DNA of 11,796 nt from Paracoccaceae bacterium (GTDB lineage Bacteria > Pseudomonadota > Alphaproteobacteria > Rhodobacterales > Rhodobacteraceae): contig PWWF01000438.1 of the NCBI GenBank assembly GCA_003561595.1, forward strand, positions 1-11,796, given 5' to 3'. The notes beneath the pieces were generated by a model. The model saw nothing but the letters and a program-made list of their open reading frames with translations. It was not told where the DNA came from and searched no databases. Shown here piece by piece: positions 6,023 through 11,796 of this stretch (the first letter of the stretch is position 1; each line of letters starts with the position of its first letter). Both the position numbers and the translations under genes were made by a program.

Positions 6023-6823
6023 CTAGCCAGCGGGCGGGCTGACACCCAGCGTGTCGCTCAGCCTTGCGCGCGTGATCTCTTCAAACCCTTCCGGCCAGTC
6101 GACGCCAAGCTGCGCGGCCATGCGGCGCGCGCGCGGCAGATAGGCCCCGGCATAGGCCATATGCGCCGCGATCAATGCGTCGCGGTCGGGCACCGGGGGT
6201 GGCAGCGCAGTCAGAACCGCCTTTTGTTCGTCGGTGATCAGCCGGTTCAGATGCAGAATGCCGCCGCGATGCGGGGCTTGCGTTTCCGATACCATCAGCT
6301 CGACCAGATGATTGCGCAGATGAAACAGGCCCAGCACACCGTTGAGGTATTCTTCCCGCCCGATGGCGAGCGGCAACAGCCCCAGAATGCGGATGAAATC
6401 CTGCACTTGCCGCTGGAACGCCTTTGCATCCGGGCGGCGGATGGGTGTTGTGGCGGCCAGCGTGTCATAGATCCCGTCACGGTCGATCAGCGGCCTTAGG
6501 CTGTCGCGCGCACAGGGCTTGATCTGTGCCGGTTTCAACAGCAGCGCATCGGTTCGCGTCCAATCAGCCGTGATCATGTTTATCAGGACGGGAACAGGGC
6601 TGCGATCCCAGCACAGCACGACCTCGCCCGTGCGCGCCACCGCATCTTTCCACAGTGCCGCGATGTCGTCGGTCGGGCCGTCATCCGTGATCAGGATGAA
6701 ATCAATGTCGCTATGGGCATCGGCCAGCCCGTTGCCATGGCTGCCGCTCAGAAGCAGGGCGCGCACGCGCGTGTCCTGCTCCAGGCTCTGCGTGATCGTG
6801 CTGATGACCTCTGCGGCGTCCAT
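6023..6823 (-). CDS. Nucleotidyltransferase-fold protein of unknown substrate
   Basis: This 266-residue soluble protein begins with a minimal DNA polymerase beta-type nucleotidyltransferase domain: LLLSGSHGNGLADAHSDIDF, with the GS motif at 27-28 and the metal-binding pair D39/D41. A third acid is probably in the region VLINMITADWTRTDALL (D87 or D92). The C-terminal half looks all-helical (YLNGVLGLFHLRNHLVELM and LNRLITDEQKAVL). The layout recalls antibiotic nucleotidyltransferases and related small NTase proteins of unknown substrate. It is not long enough for poly(A) polymerase or GlnD, and I cannot name a substrate. The ATG at 6823 follows a purine-rich GGAAAGGGG. The gene lies 37 bases after the hydrolase stop, so the two are probably co-transcribed. 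Confidence 0.85.
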   Translation of the reverse strand: MDAAEVISTITQSLEQDTRVRALLLSGSHGNGLADAHSDIDFILITDDGPTDDIAALWKDAVARTGEVVLCWDRSPVPVLINMITADWTRTDALLLKPAQIKPCARDSLRPLIDRDGIYDTLAATTPIRRPDAKAFQRQVQDFIRILGLLPLAIGREEYLNGVLGLFHLRNHLVELMVSETQAPHRGGILHLNRLITDEQKAVLTALPPPVPDRDALIAAHMAYAGAYLPRARRMAAQLGVDWPEGFEEITRARLSDTLGVSPPAG

Positions 6824-6860
6824 GTCGCCCCTTTCCGGGCGCGCGCCGGGCCTGTGCGCC

Positions 6861-7520
6861 TCAGCGGGTTGCTTCGGTCAGGCGGCGGGTGACATAGTCG
6901 CGCACCGTGCGTAGCATCGGCTCCATATGGCGGGTCTCATCCTTGAAGAAATGATCCGCGCCCTCGATCTCGGAATGGGTGATGGTGATGCCGCGCTGTT
7001 CCTGCAGCTTGGCGACCAGCGTGCGGGTGTCGCGCGGGGGCGCCACCCGGTCGGTCGAGCCATTGATGACCAGCCCCGAGGCCGGGCAGGGCGCAAGGAA
7101 GCTGAAATCATAGAGATTGGCAGGCGGCGCGACCGAGACAAAGCCCGTGATGTCAGGACGGCGCATCAGAAGCTGCATGCCGATCCATGCGCCAAAGCTG
7201 AAGCCCACCACCCAGCAATGCCGCGCATTCTGCGTCATCGACTGCACATAATCCAGCGCAGCGGCGGCATCGGACAATTCGCCCACGCCCTGATCATATT
7301 CGCCCTGCGACCGGCCCACGCCGCGGAAATTGAACCGCAGCACGGAAAAGCCGATCTCGTGAAAGGCGTAATGCAGGTTGTAGACGACCTTGTTGTTCAT
7401 CGTGCCGCCGAATTGTGGATGCGGGTGCAGCACGATGGCGATGGGGGCGTCGGGTTTGGTCTGGGGGTGGTAGCGGCCTTCGAGGCGGCCTTCGGGGCCA
7501 GGAAAGATGACTTCGGGCAT
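6861..7520 (-). CDS. Alpha/beta-fold hydrolase
   Basis: This 219-residue cytoplasmic protein has a complete alpha/beta hydrolase core. The conserved N-terminal motif is HPHPQFGGTMNNKVV (32-46), followed by FNFRGVGRSQG (64-73). The nucleophile elbow is GFSFGA with S108. GSTDRV supplies the acid D157 and EGADHFF the catalytic H190. These motifs fit the small COG2945-like group found next to iscR in many Rhodobacterales. The natural substrate is unknown; esters or thioesters are possible. The gene diverges from iscR across a 265-bp gap and heads a minus-strand run with the nucleotidyltransferase gene and perhaps hemB. A modest AAGG site precedes the ATG at 7520. No clear promoter is visible for it, though an inverted repeat at 7544-7560 could be an operator. 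Confidence 0.92.
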   Translation of the reverse strand: MPEVIFPGPEGRLEGRYHPQTKPDAPIAIVLHPHPQFGGTMNNKVVYNLHYAFHEIGFSVLRFNFRGVGRSQGEYDQGVGELSDAAAALDYVQSMTQNARHCWVVGFSFGAWIGMQLLMRRPDITGFVSVAPPANLYDFSFLAPCPASGLVINGSTDRVAPPRDTRTLVAKLQEQRGITITHSEIEGADHFFKDETRHMEPMLRTVRDYVTRRLTEATR

Positions 7521-7543
7521 GCACAGCCTTATCTGTTGAGCAT

Positions 7544-7560
7544 CTGGCAGTCATTGCCAG
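7544..7560. promoter_or_regulatory. Inverted repeat CTGGCA-N5-TGCCAG upstream of the hydrolase gene
   Basis: Perfect 6-bp arms (7544-7549 and 7555-7560) flank a five-base spacer, 24 bases upstream of the hydrolase start codon in the gap shared with iscR. The size and symmetry suit a dimeric repressor site, but an RNA hairpin in the hydrolase leader is equally possible. I do not recognise the motif. Confidence 0.35.
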
Positions 7561-7621
7561 CGGGGCGCGGGTCGGGTGGCAAAGGCGCTGCGACCTGGCG
7601 GCCGCGCGCCCTGCGGGATAC

Positions 7622-7650
7622 TTGACTCATTGCTTCAGGCATTTTAGAAA
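7622..7650 (+). promoter_or_regulatory. Probable promoter of the iscR-suf operon
   Basis: TTGACT (7622-7627) is a near-consensus -35 box, and 17 bp downstream lies TAGAAA (7645-7650) as a fair -10 box. The latter falls inside the iron-control palindrome at 7643-7659, so a protein bound there would block RNA polymerase. The predicted start near 7657 gives a leader of about 130 bases before iscR. Confidence 0.55.
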
Positions 7651-7659
7651 TATTCTAAA
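7643..7659. promoter_or_regulatory. ICE/Irr-box-like palindrome at the iscR promoter
   Basis: TTTAGAA-ATA-TTCTAAA is a perfect inverted repeat with 7-bp arms. It matches the iron control element bound in alphaproteobacteria by Irr, a Fur-family regulator that responds to heme/iron. Its overlap with the likely -10 box of the iscR-suf operon fits repression under iron limitation or at low heme. Binding here is inferred from motif and position only. Confidence 0.75.
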
Positions 7660-7720
7660 TTGCGAGTAGGCGCGCAGGGGTGACCAGCGCAGCAGGCCCG
7701 GTTTAGGGTGAGTTGCCGCG

Positions 7721-7732
7721 CAGGTCAACCTG
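7721..7732. promoter_or_regulatory. 12-bp palindrome CAGGT-CA-ACCTG in the iscR leader
   Basis: Five-base arms with a two-base spacer lie about 54 bases upstream of the iscR start. This could be an autoregulatory IscR site or chance. I cannot match it to a remembered consensus with certainty. Confidence 0.25.
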
Positions 7733-7785
7733 AATACGGTTCCGGCACGGACAGATGGCAGCGATTGCGGGTTGGAGGGCGGCAG

Positions 7786-8244
7786 ATGAAGCTTTCGACA
7801 AAGGGGCGCTATGCGATGATCGCGCTGGTCGATCTGGCGCTGGCCAGCCCCGGCACGCTGGTGACGCTGAACGAGATCGCGGCGCGCCAGAACGTGTCGC
7901 TGGCCTATCTGGAACAGCTATTCGTCAAGCTGCGCCGGGCCGGGCTGGTCGAGTCGGTGCGCGGCCCGGGGGGCGGCTACCGGCTGGCGCGCCCGTCCGA
8001 TGCGATCCGCGTGTCCGAAGTGCTGGAAGCGGTCGAGGAAACGGTGAGCGCGCTGCAGGCGGGGGCCGGGGCCAAGGGCGCTGTGTCGGGCTCGCGCGCG
8101 CAATCGCTGAGCAACCGGTTATGGGAAGGCTTGTCCGCGCATGTCTATGTGTTCCTGCACCAGACGCGCCTGTCGGATGTGGCCGGGAACGACCTGACCC
8201 CCTGTCCGGCCGTGCCCAACCTGTTTCAGGTGGTTGATGAATAA
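7786..8244 (+). CDS. iscR: Rrf2-family Fe-S regulator IscR (single-cysteine type)
   Basis: The 152-residue protein is an Rrf2/IscR transcription factor that senses Fe-S cluster supply and controls Fe-S assembly genes. MKLSTKGRYAMIALVDLAL opens the winged-helix domain, and LNEIAARQNVSLAYLEQLF is the recognition region. RRAGLVESVRGPGGGYRLA is the wing. Classical IscR binds [2Fe-2S] with three cysteines near residues 92-104. Here that loop (about 88-108) is Ala/Gly/Ser-rich and has none; the only cysteine is C140 in LTPCPAVPN. Rhodobacter sphaeroides IscR is reported as a single-cysteine type with unusual cluster ligation, and this fits. The ATG at 7786 follows GGAGGG (7774-7779). An in-frame GTG at 7708 would only add an unrelated extension. 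It is the first gene of the suf operon, under the palindrome at 7643-7659. Confidence 0.95.
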   Translation: MKLSTKGRYAMIALVDLALASPGTLVTLNEIAARQNVSLAYLEQLFVKLRRAGLVESVRGPGGGYRLARPSDAIRVSEVLEAVEETVSALQAGAGAKGAVSGSRAQSLSNRLWEGLSAHVYVFLHQTRLSDVAGNDLTPCPAVPNLFQVVDE

Positions 8245-8280
8245 GCTCTGGCGCAGGACCGGGCCGCAGATGGCGGTTTT

Positions 8281-8302
8281 GGATATTTTTGCAAAGATGA
8301 AA
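8281..8302 (+). other. AT-rich intergenic motif GGATATTTTTGCAAAGATGA
   Basis: In the 74-bp gap between iscR and the desulfurase gene lies an AT-rich block beginning GGATATTTTTGC. Related blocks occur at 923-933 (GGATATTTGCC) and 11122-11131 (GATATTTGCC), also in gene gaps. I recall similar GATATTT/GAGTATTT...AAGATGAA strings as frequent intergenic motifs in Rhodobacteraceae, but no established function. Confidence 0.4.
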
Positions 8303-8318
8303 TCAGGATGGAGTGCGC

Positions 8319-9362
8319 ATGTCCCGCGTCTATCTGGATCATAACGCGACAATGCCGCTGCGCGCGGAGGCGCGCGCAGCGGTCATCGCGGCCTGTGATG
8401 TGGTGGGCAACCCGTCCTCGGTCCATGCCGAGGGGCGCGCGGCGCGCGCGGTGATCGAGCGGGCGCGCGCGCAGGTGGCCACGGCGCTGGGGGCCGAAGG
8501 GGCGGATGTGGTCTTTGTGTCCGGCGCGACAGAGGCGGCGGCGCTGGCGTTGGCCGGGCGCGATCTGGCTTGTGCGCCGGTGGAGCATGATGCCGTGCGC
8601 GCCTGGTGCGCGGACAGGCTGGATGTGGACGGGGCGGGGCGCGTTGTCGTGCCCGATCCGGCGTGCGCGACCCTGCAGCTTGCCAATTCCGAGACCGGGA
8701 TCGTGCAGGACTTACCCGAGGGGTTGGCGGTCAGCGACCTGACGCAGGGTTTTGGCAAAGTCCCGTTCGCGTTCAATTGGCTGGGTGTCGATATGGGGTT
8801 TGTCTCGGCCCACAAGATCGGCGGGCCGAAGGGGGTGGGCGCGCTGGTGCTGCGCCCCGGCCTGGCACTTGATGTGCGTATCCGGGGCGGCGGGCAGGAA
8901 ATGGGGCGTCGCGCGGGCACCGAGAATATTCCGGGCATTGCCGGTTTCGGTGCCGCGGCCGAGGCTGCGCAACGGGATCTGGACCTTGGGGTGTGGGAAC
9001 GTGTATCTGAAATTAGAAATATTCTAGAATCGGCACTGGACGCTGTTGCAAGCAAGACTATTTTTGTCGGGAAAGGGGCGACGCGCTTGCCGAACACCCT
9101 GTGCCTCGCCACGCCTGGCTGGAAGGGCGAGACGCAGGTGATGCAGATGGATCTTGCGGGGTTTGCAATCTCTGCCGGGTCGGCCTGTTCCTCGGGCAAG
9201 GCGCGCGCCTCGAGCGTGCTGCCGGCAATGGGGCTGGATGCGCGCGCGGCGGCCGGGGCGATCCGCGTCTCGATCGGGCCGGAGACTGAAAAGGACGATG
9301 TGCTGCGCTTTGCCGAGGCGTGGCTGAAGGAGTACCACCGTTTTGCAGCACGGGCTGCATGA
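8319..9362 (+). CDS. Cysteine desulfurase (compact NifS/IscS-like)
   Basis: This PLP enzyme takes sulfur from L-cysteine as an enzyme persulfide for Fe-S cluster assembly. Seen in the 347 residues are YLDHNATMPL at the N-terminus, NPSSVHAEGRAAR, VVFVSGATEAAALAL, an EHDAV histidine, SDLTQGFGK with the PLP-ring aspartate, the Schiff-base lysine K166 in SAHKIGGPKG, RRAGTENIPGIAGFG, and the catalytic cysteine C290 in SAGSACSSGKA. It is shorter than IscS (about 400): the stretch after EHDAV is contracted by roughly 40-50 residues, yet all key residues remain. The ATG at 8319 is preferred over a GTG at 8313 because GGATGGAG lies directly upstream. Rhodobacterales usually encode a second desulfurase, sufS, further along the operon; this one is the iscR-linked copy. 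An iron-control-like palindrome lies inside at 9012-9028. Confidence 0.93.
   Translation: MSRVYLDHNATMPLRAEARAAVIAACDVVGNPSSVHAEGRAARAVIERARAQVATALGAEGADVVFVSGATEAAALALAGRDLACAPVEHDAVRAWCADRLDVDGAGRVVVPDPACATLQLANSETGIVQDLPEGLAVSDLTQGFGKVPFAFNWLGVDMGFVSAHKIGGPKGVGALVLRPGLALDVRIRGGGQEMGRRAGTENIPGIAGFGAAAEAAQRDLDLGVWERVSEIRNILESALDAVASKTIFVGKGATRLPNTLCLATPGWKGETQVMQMDLAGFAISAGSACSSGKARASSVLPAMGLDARAAAGAIRVSIGPETEKDDVLRFAEAWLKEYHRFAARAA
9012..9028. promoter_or_regulatory. Second ICE-like palindrome, inside the desulfurase gene
   Basis: ATTAGAA-ATA-TTCTAGA shares the 14-base core TTAGAAATATTCTA with the promoter palindrome at 7643-7659. The inner five base pairs are perfectly symmetric (TAGAA/TTCTA); the outer two positions are not. 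It encodes IRNILE through ATT AGA AAT ATT CTA GAA, codons that stand out as AT-rich against the surrounding GC-rich sequence. It lies about 350 bp upstream of sufB. Whether a protein binds here is unknown. Confidence 0.45.
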
Positions 9363-9377
9363 GGAAAGGGGATCAGA

Positions 9378-10889
9378 ATGGCGGCATTGGATACAGCACC
9401 TCTGCGTGAGGGAGTGGACCGCGAGACAGTCGAAACTGTCCAGTCCATGGCAGGGACCTACAAGCATGGCTGGGAAACCGATATCGAGATGGAATATGCC
9501 CCCAAGGGCCTGAATGAGGATATCGTCCGCCTGATTTCCGAGAAGAACAACGAGCCGGAATGGTTGCTGGAATGGCGACTTGCGGCCTACCGGCGCTGGC
9601 TGAGCATGGAAAGCCCCGACTGGGCGATGCTGAACATCCCGATGATCGACTATCAGGAGCAGTATTATTACGCCAAGCCCAAATCGATGGCGGAAAAGCC
9701 CAAGAGCCTGGATGATGTCGATCCCAAGCTGCTGGAAACCTATGAGAAACTGGGCATTCCGCTGAAAGAGCAGATGGTTCTGGCCGGGGTCGAGGGTGCG
9801 GATGACAGCCGCAAGGTGGCTGTGGATGCGGTGTTCGATTCCGTCAGCGTCGGCACCACCTTCAAGGACGAGCTGAAAAAGGCGGGGGTCATCTTCTGCT
9901 CGATTTCCGAGGCTGTGCAGGACCATCCTGAGCTGGTGAAGAAATACCTAGGCTCAGTCGTGCCGCAGAATGACAATTACTTTGCGGCGCTGAATTCGGC
10001 CGTGTTTTCGGATGGCAGCTTTGTCTATATCCCCGAAGGCGTGCGCTGCCCGATGGAGCTGTCCACCTACTTCCGCATCAATGCCGAGAATACCGGCCAG
10101 TTCGAGCGTACATTGATCGTCGCGGAAAAAGGCAGCCATGTCAGCTATCTGGAAGGGTGCACTGCCCCCCAGCGTGATGAGAATCAGCTGCATGCCGCGG
10201 TGGTCGAGATCGTGGTGCTGGAAGATGCCGAGGTGAAATATTCCACCGTCCAGAACTGGTTTCCGGGCGACGAGAATGGCAAGGGCGGCATTTACAACTT
10301 CGTCACCAAACGCGCCGATTGCCGCGAAGCACGGGCGAAATGCATGTGGACCCAGGTCGAGACCGGCTCGGCCATCACCTGGAAATACCCCTCCTGCATC
10401 CTGCGGGGGGACGATTCGCAGGGCGAATTCTATTCGATCGCGATTGCCAATAACTGGCAGCAGGCCGATACCGGCACCAAGATGGTGCATCTGGGCAAGA
10501 ACACCCGCTCGCGGATCGTGTCGAAAGGGATCAGCGCGGGGCACGCGCAGAACACCTATCGCGGGCTGGTGTCGATGCACCCCAAGGCCAAGGATTCGCG
10601 CAACTACACGCAATGCGACAGCCTGCTGATCGGCGACAAATGCGGCGCGCATACAGTGCCGTATATTGAGGTGAAGAACGCCTCGAGCCGCGTGGAGCAT
10701 GAGGCGACAACCTCCAAGGTCGATGACGACCAGCTTTTCTACTGCCGTCAACGCGGCATGGATGAGGAAGAGGCGGTTGCCCTGGTGGTCAACGGGTTCT
10801 GCAAGGAAGTGCTGCAGGAATTGCCGATGGAATTCGCCATGGAGGCGCAGGCGCTGGTCGCGATCTCGCTTGAAGGGTCGGTCGGATAA
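9378..10889 (+). CDS. sufB: Fe-S cluster scaffold protein SufB
   Basis: SufB is the core of the SufBC2D complex on which Fe-S clusters are built and to which sulfur is delivered. The 503-residue protein is full length and highly conserved: the N-terminal [60 protein letters not shown], and [20 protein letters not shown] at the start of the beta-helix. The [11 protein letters not shown] motif has C413, matching the essential cysteine of E. coli SufB, and [22 protein letters not shown] closes the core. A start at 9378 follows AAAGGGG. It lies 15 bases after the desulfurase stop. Its TAA overlaps the ATG of the next gene by one base, suggesting translational coupling. Confidence 0.99.
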   Translation: MAALDTAPLREGVDRETVETVQSMAGTYKHGWETDIEMEYAPKGLNEDIVRLISEKNNEPEWLLEWRLAAYRRWLSMESPDWAMLNIPMIDYQEQYYYAKPKSMAEKPKSLDDVDPKLLETYEKLGIPLKEQMVLAGVEGADDSRKVAVDAVFDSVSVGTTFKDELKKAGVIFCSISEAVQDHPELVKKYLGSVVPQNDNYFAALNSAVFSDGSFVYIPEGVRCPMELSTYFRINAENTGQFERTLIVAEKGSHVSYLEGCTAPQRDENQLHAAVVEIVVLEDAEVKYSTVQNWFPGDENGKGGIYNFVTKRADCREARAKCMWTQVETGSAITWKYPSCILRGDDSQGEFYSIAIANNWQQADTGTKMVHLGKNTRSRIVSKGISAGHAQNTYRGLVSMHPKAKDSRNYTQCDSLLIGDKCGAHTVPYIEVKNASSRVEHEATTSKVDDDQLFYCRQRGMDEEEAVALVVNGFCKEVLQELPMEFAMEAQALVAISLEGSVG

Positions 10890-11119
10890 TGACGGGGTTT
10901 GCCGCGACGCTTTGGCAGGACTTGCAACGCGGGATGGATGCGCCCGTGCGGCTGCTGCTGTTGGCGATGCTGGCGGCTTTCGCCCTGTCACTGCCACTGA
11001 CGCTGGGTCTGAACCTGATCGGGTCCGTGCCTGCAACGCTGATCTACATGCTGACCGGGGCCGTGCACGCATTGGCGACCTTCTGCGTAGCCGGATGGAT
11101 GCGGCGCAGGGCGGGCTGA
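10889..11119 (+). CDS. Small two-helix membrane protein between sufB and sufC
   Basis: A 76-residue hydrophobic protein begins in the TAATG overlap with sufB and ends 57 bases before sufC. It has a short amphipathic N-terminus ([20 protein letters not shown]), a first membrane segment at about 19-41 and a second at about 46-69, then a basic end MRRRAG. Both ends would face the cytoplasm by the positive-inside rule. I know of no function. A hypothetical ORF is, as I recall, present at this place in the suf operons of related Rhodobacterales, so it is probably a real gene. It could anchor or assist Suf proteins at the membrane, but that is a guess from position. Confidence 0.8.
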   Translation: MTGFAATLWQDLQRGMDAPVRLLLLAMLAAFALSLPLTLGLNLIGSVPATLIYMLTGAVHALATFCVAGWMRRRAG

Positions 11120-11134
11120 TCGATATTTGCCATC

Positions 11135-11151
11135 GCGCGACCGGGTCGCGC
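11135..11151 (+). promoter_or_regulatory. Strong hairpin between the small membrane gene and sufC
   Basis: GCGCGAC-CGG-GTCGCGC gives 7-bp GC-rich arms with a three-base loop, 26 bases before the sufC start. It is followed by AAAA on the plus strand, so it is not an intrinsic terminator for the operon. It may mark an RNA-processing or mRNA-stability boundary, or modulate sufC translation. Confidence 0.5.
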
Positions 11152-11176
11152 AAAACACATACGGGAATGCAAGAAA

Positions 11177-11796
11177 ATGCTGGAAATCAACAACCTGCAC
11201 GCAGAACTTGAAGAAGATTCGGATGTGAAGATCCTCAAGGGTGTGTCGCTGAGCGTCAAACCCGGTGAGGTGCATGCCATCATGGGGCCCAACGGGTCGG
11301 GCAAATCCACCCTGTCCTATGTGCTTTCGGGCCGGGACGGGTATGAGGTGACCGATGGCTCCGCCACGCTGGATGGCGAGAGCCTGCTGGACATGGAGCC
11401 CGAGGAACGCGCGGCAGCAGGGCTGTTTCTGGCGTTTCAATACCCTGTGGAGATCCCCGGCGTGGGCAACATGACCTTTCTGCGCACGGCGGTGAACGCG
11501 CAGCGCAAGGCGCGCGGGCAGGACGAATTGTCGGCGGGCGAGTTCCTGAAACTGGTGCGCGCAAAGGCCAAGGAATTGCAGATCGATGCCGAGATGCTGA
11601 AGCGCCCGGTAAATGTGGGCTTTTCGGGCGGTGAGAAAAAGCGCAACGAAATCCTGCAGATGGCGATGCTGGAGCCGCGCATGTGTGTGCTGGATGAAAC
11701 CGATTCCGGGCTGGATGTGGATGCGATGAAGCTGGTGGCTGATGGCGTGAACAAGCTGCGCGCGGACAATCGCGGCTTTCTGGTCATCACGCATTA
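11177..11796 (+). CDS. sufC: Suf ABC-type ATPase SufC (3' end outside window)
   Basis: SufC is the soluble ABC-type ATPase that binds SufB and SufD and drives Fe-S assembly; it is not a transporter. The visible 206 residues carry Walker A GPNGSGKST (37-45) and the Q-loop LFLAFQYPVEIPG. The signature FSGGEKKRNEI (149-159) has the SufC-typical EKKRNE. Walker B VLDETDSGLDVDA has D173 and catalytic E174, and H206 is the switch histidine, at the window edge. The ATG at 11177 gives the usual MLEINNLHAEL start. Its ribosome-binding site is weak (AAGAAA just ahead), and a strong hairpin lies 26 bases upstream. Only about 45 residues are missing. sufD and sufS are expected next. Confidence 0.97.
   Translation, partial: MLEINNLHAELEEDSDVKILKGVSLSVKPGEVHAIMGPNGSGKSTLSYVLSGRDGYEVTDGSATLDGESLLDMEPEERAAAGLFLAFQYPVEIPGVGNMTFLRTAVNAQRKARGQDELSAGEFLKLVRAKAKELQIDAEMLKRPVNVGFSGGEKKRNEILQMAMLEPRMCVLDETDSGLDVDAMKLVADGVNKLRADNRGFLVITH

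Noticed and set aside
8339..9448. 369-residue open frame on the minus strand opposite the desulfurase gene
   Set aside because: It is Ser/Ala/Arg/Pro-rich low-complexity sequence mirroring a high-GC gene with complete catalytic motifs on the plus strand; it has no recognisable domain.
9954..11153. 399-residue open frame on the minus strand opposite sufB
   Set aside because: The plus strand is an unmistakable full-length SufB; the antisense frame is a shadow produced by GC-rich codon bias.
10988..11794. Long minus-strand frame opposite sufC
   Set aside because: It covers the SufC Walker and signature motifs in antisense and shows no domain of its own.
1..11796. CRISPR array, insertion sequence, prophage or defence island
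   Set aside because: No regularly spaced repeats, transposase, integrase, terminal inverted repeats or effector-like genes were seen; the content is housekeeping genes in a compact layout.

Overview
The window is GC-rich chromosomal DNA from an alphaproteobacterium, almost certainly of the Rhodobacterales (Rhodobacter/Roseobacter group). The evidence is an IscR regulator with a single cysteine, a HemB without the zinc-binding cysteines, an iscR-desulfurase-sufB-small membrane protein-sufC order, and a TTTAGAA-N3-TTCTAAA iron-control palindrome. Every substantial gene belongs to a recognisable housekeeping or conserved family. I see no phage, transposon, CRISPR array or defence system.

Layout. 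Positions 1-399 are the 3' end of recA, followed by a strong hairpin and about 300 bp without a convincing gene. A minus-strand tRNA-Pro (anticodon CGG) with its own promoter lies back to back with rnd (RNase D). A small lipoprotein gene converges on rnd, the two sharing a CTAG at their stops. Then come sufE and fabD on the plus strand. From 4178 to 7520 four genes lie on the minus strand. In transcription order they are an alpha/beta hydrolase, a nucleotidyltransferase-fold protein, hemB and a SYLF-domain lipoprotein; the last has its own promoter and a hairpin-rich leader. From about 7620 to the window end runs the plus-strand Fe-S cluster assembly operon: iscR, a compact cysteine desulfurase, sufB, a 76-residue two-helix membrane protein and the start of sufC.

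How the genes work together. The desulfurase supplies sulfur and SufB/SufC (with SufD, presumably beyond the window) form the scaffold. SufE, a sulfur acceptor, is encoded 4.5 kb away in its own unit. IscR, and probably Irr through the palindrome overlapping the iscR promoter, would couple expression to Fe-S and iron/heme status. HemB is on the heme pathway, but its placement beside the operon may be coincidental.

The most unexpected signal is a second copy of the iron-control core (TTAGAAATATTCTA, identical over 14 bp to the promoter copy). It lies inside the desulfurase coding sequence about 350 bp upstream of sufB and is spelled with AT-rich codons including AGA and CTA. Other items worth a look are the tandem hairpin leader of the SYLF gene, a 7-bp-arm hairpin just before sufC, the conserved-looking membrane ORF between sufB and sufC, and a recurring GATATTT-type motif in gene gaps.
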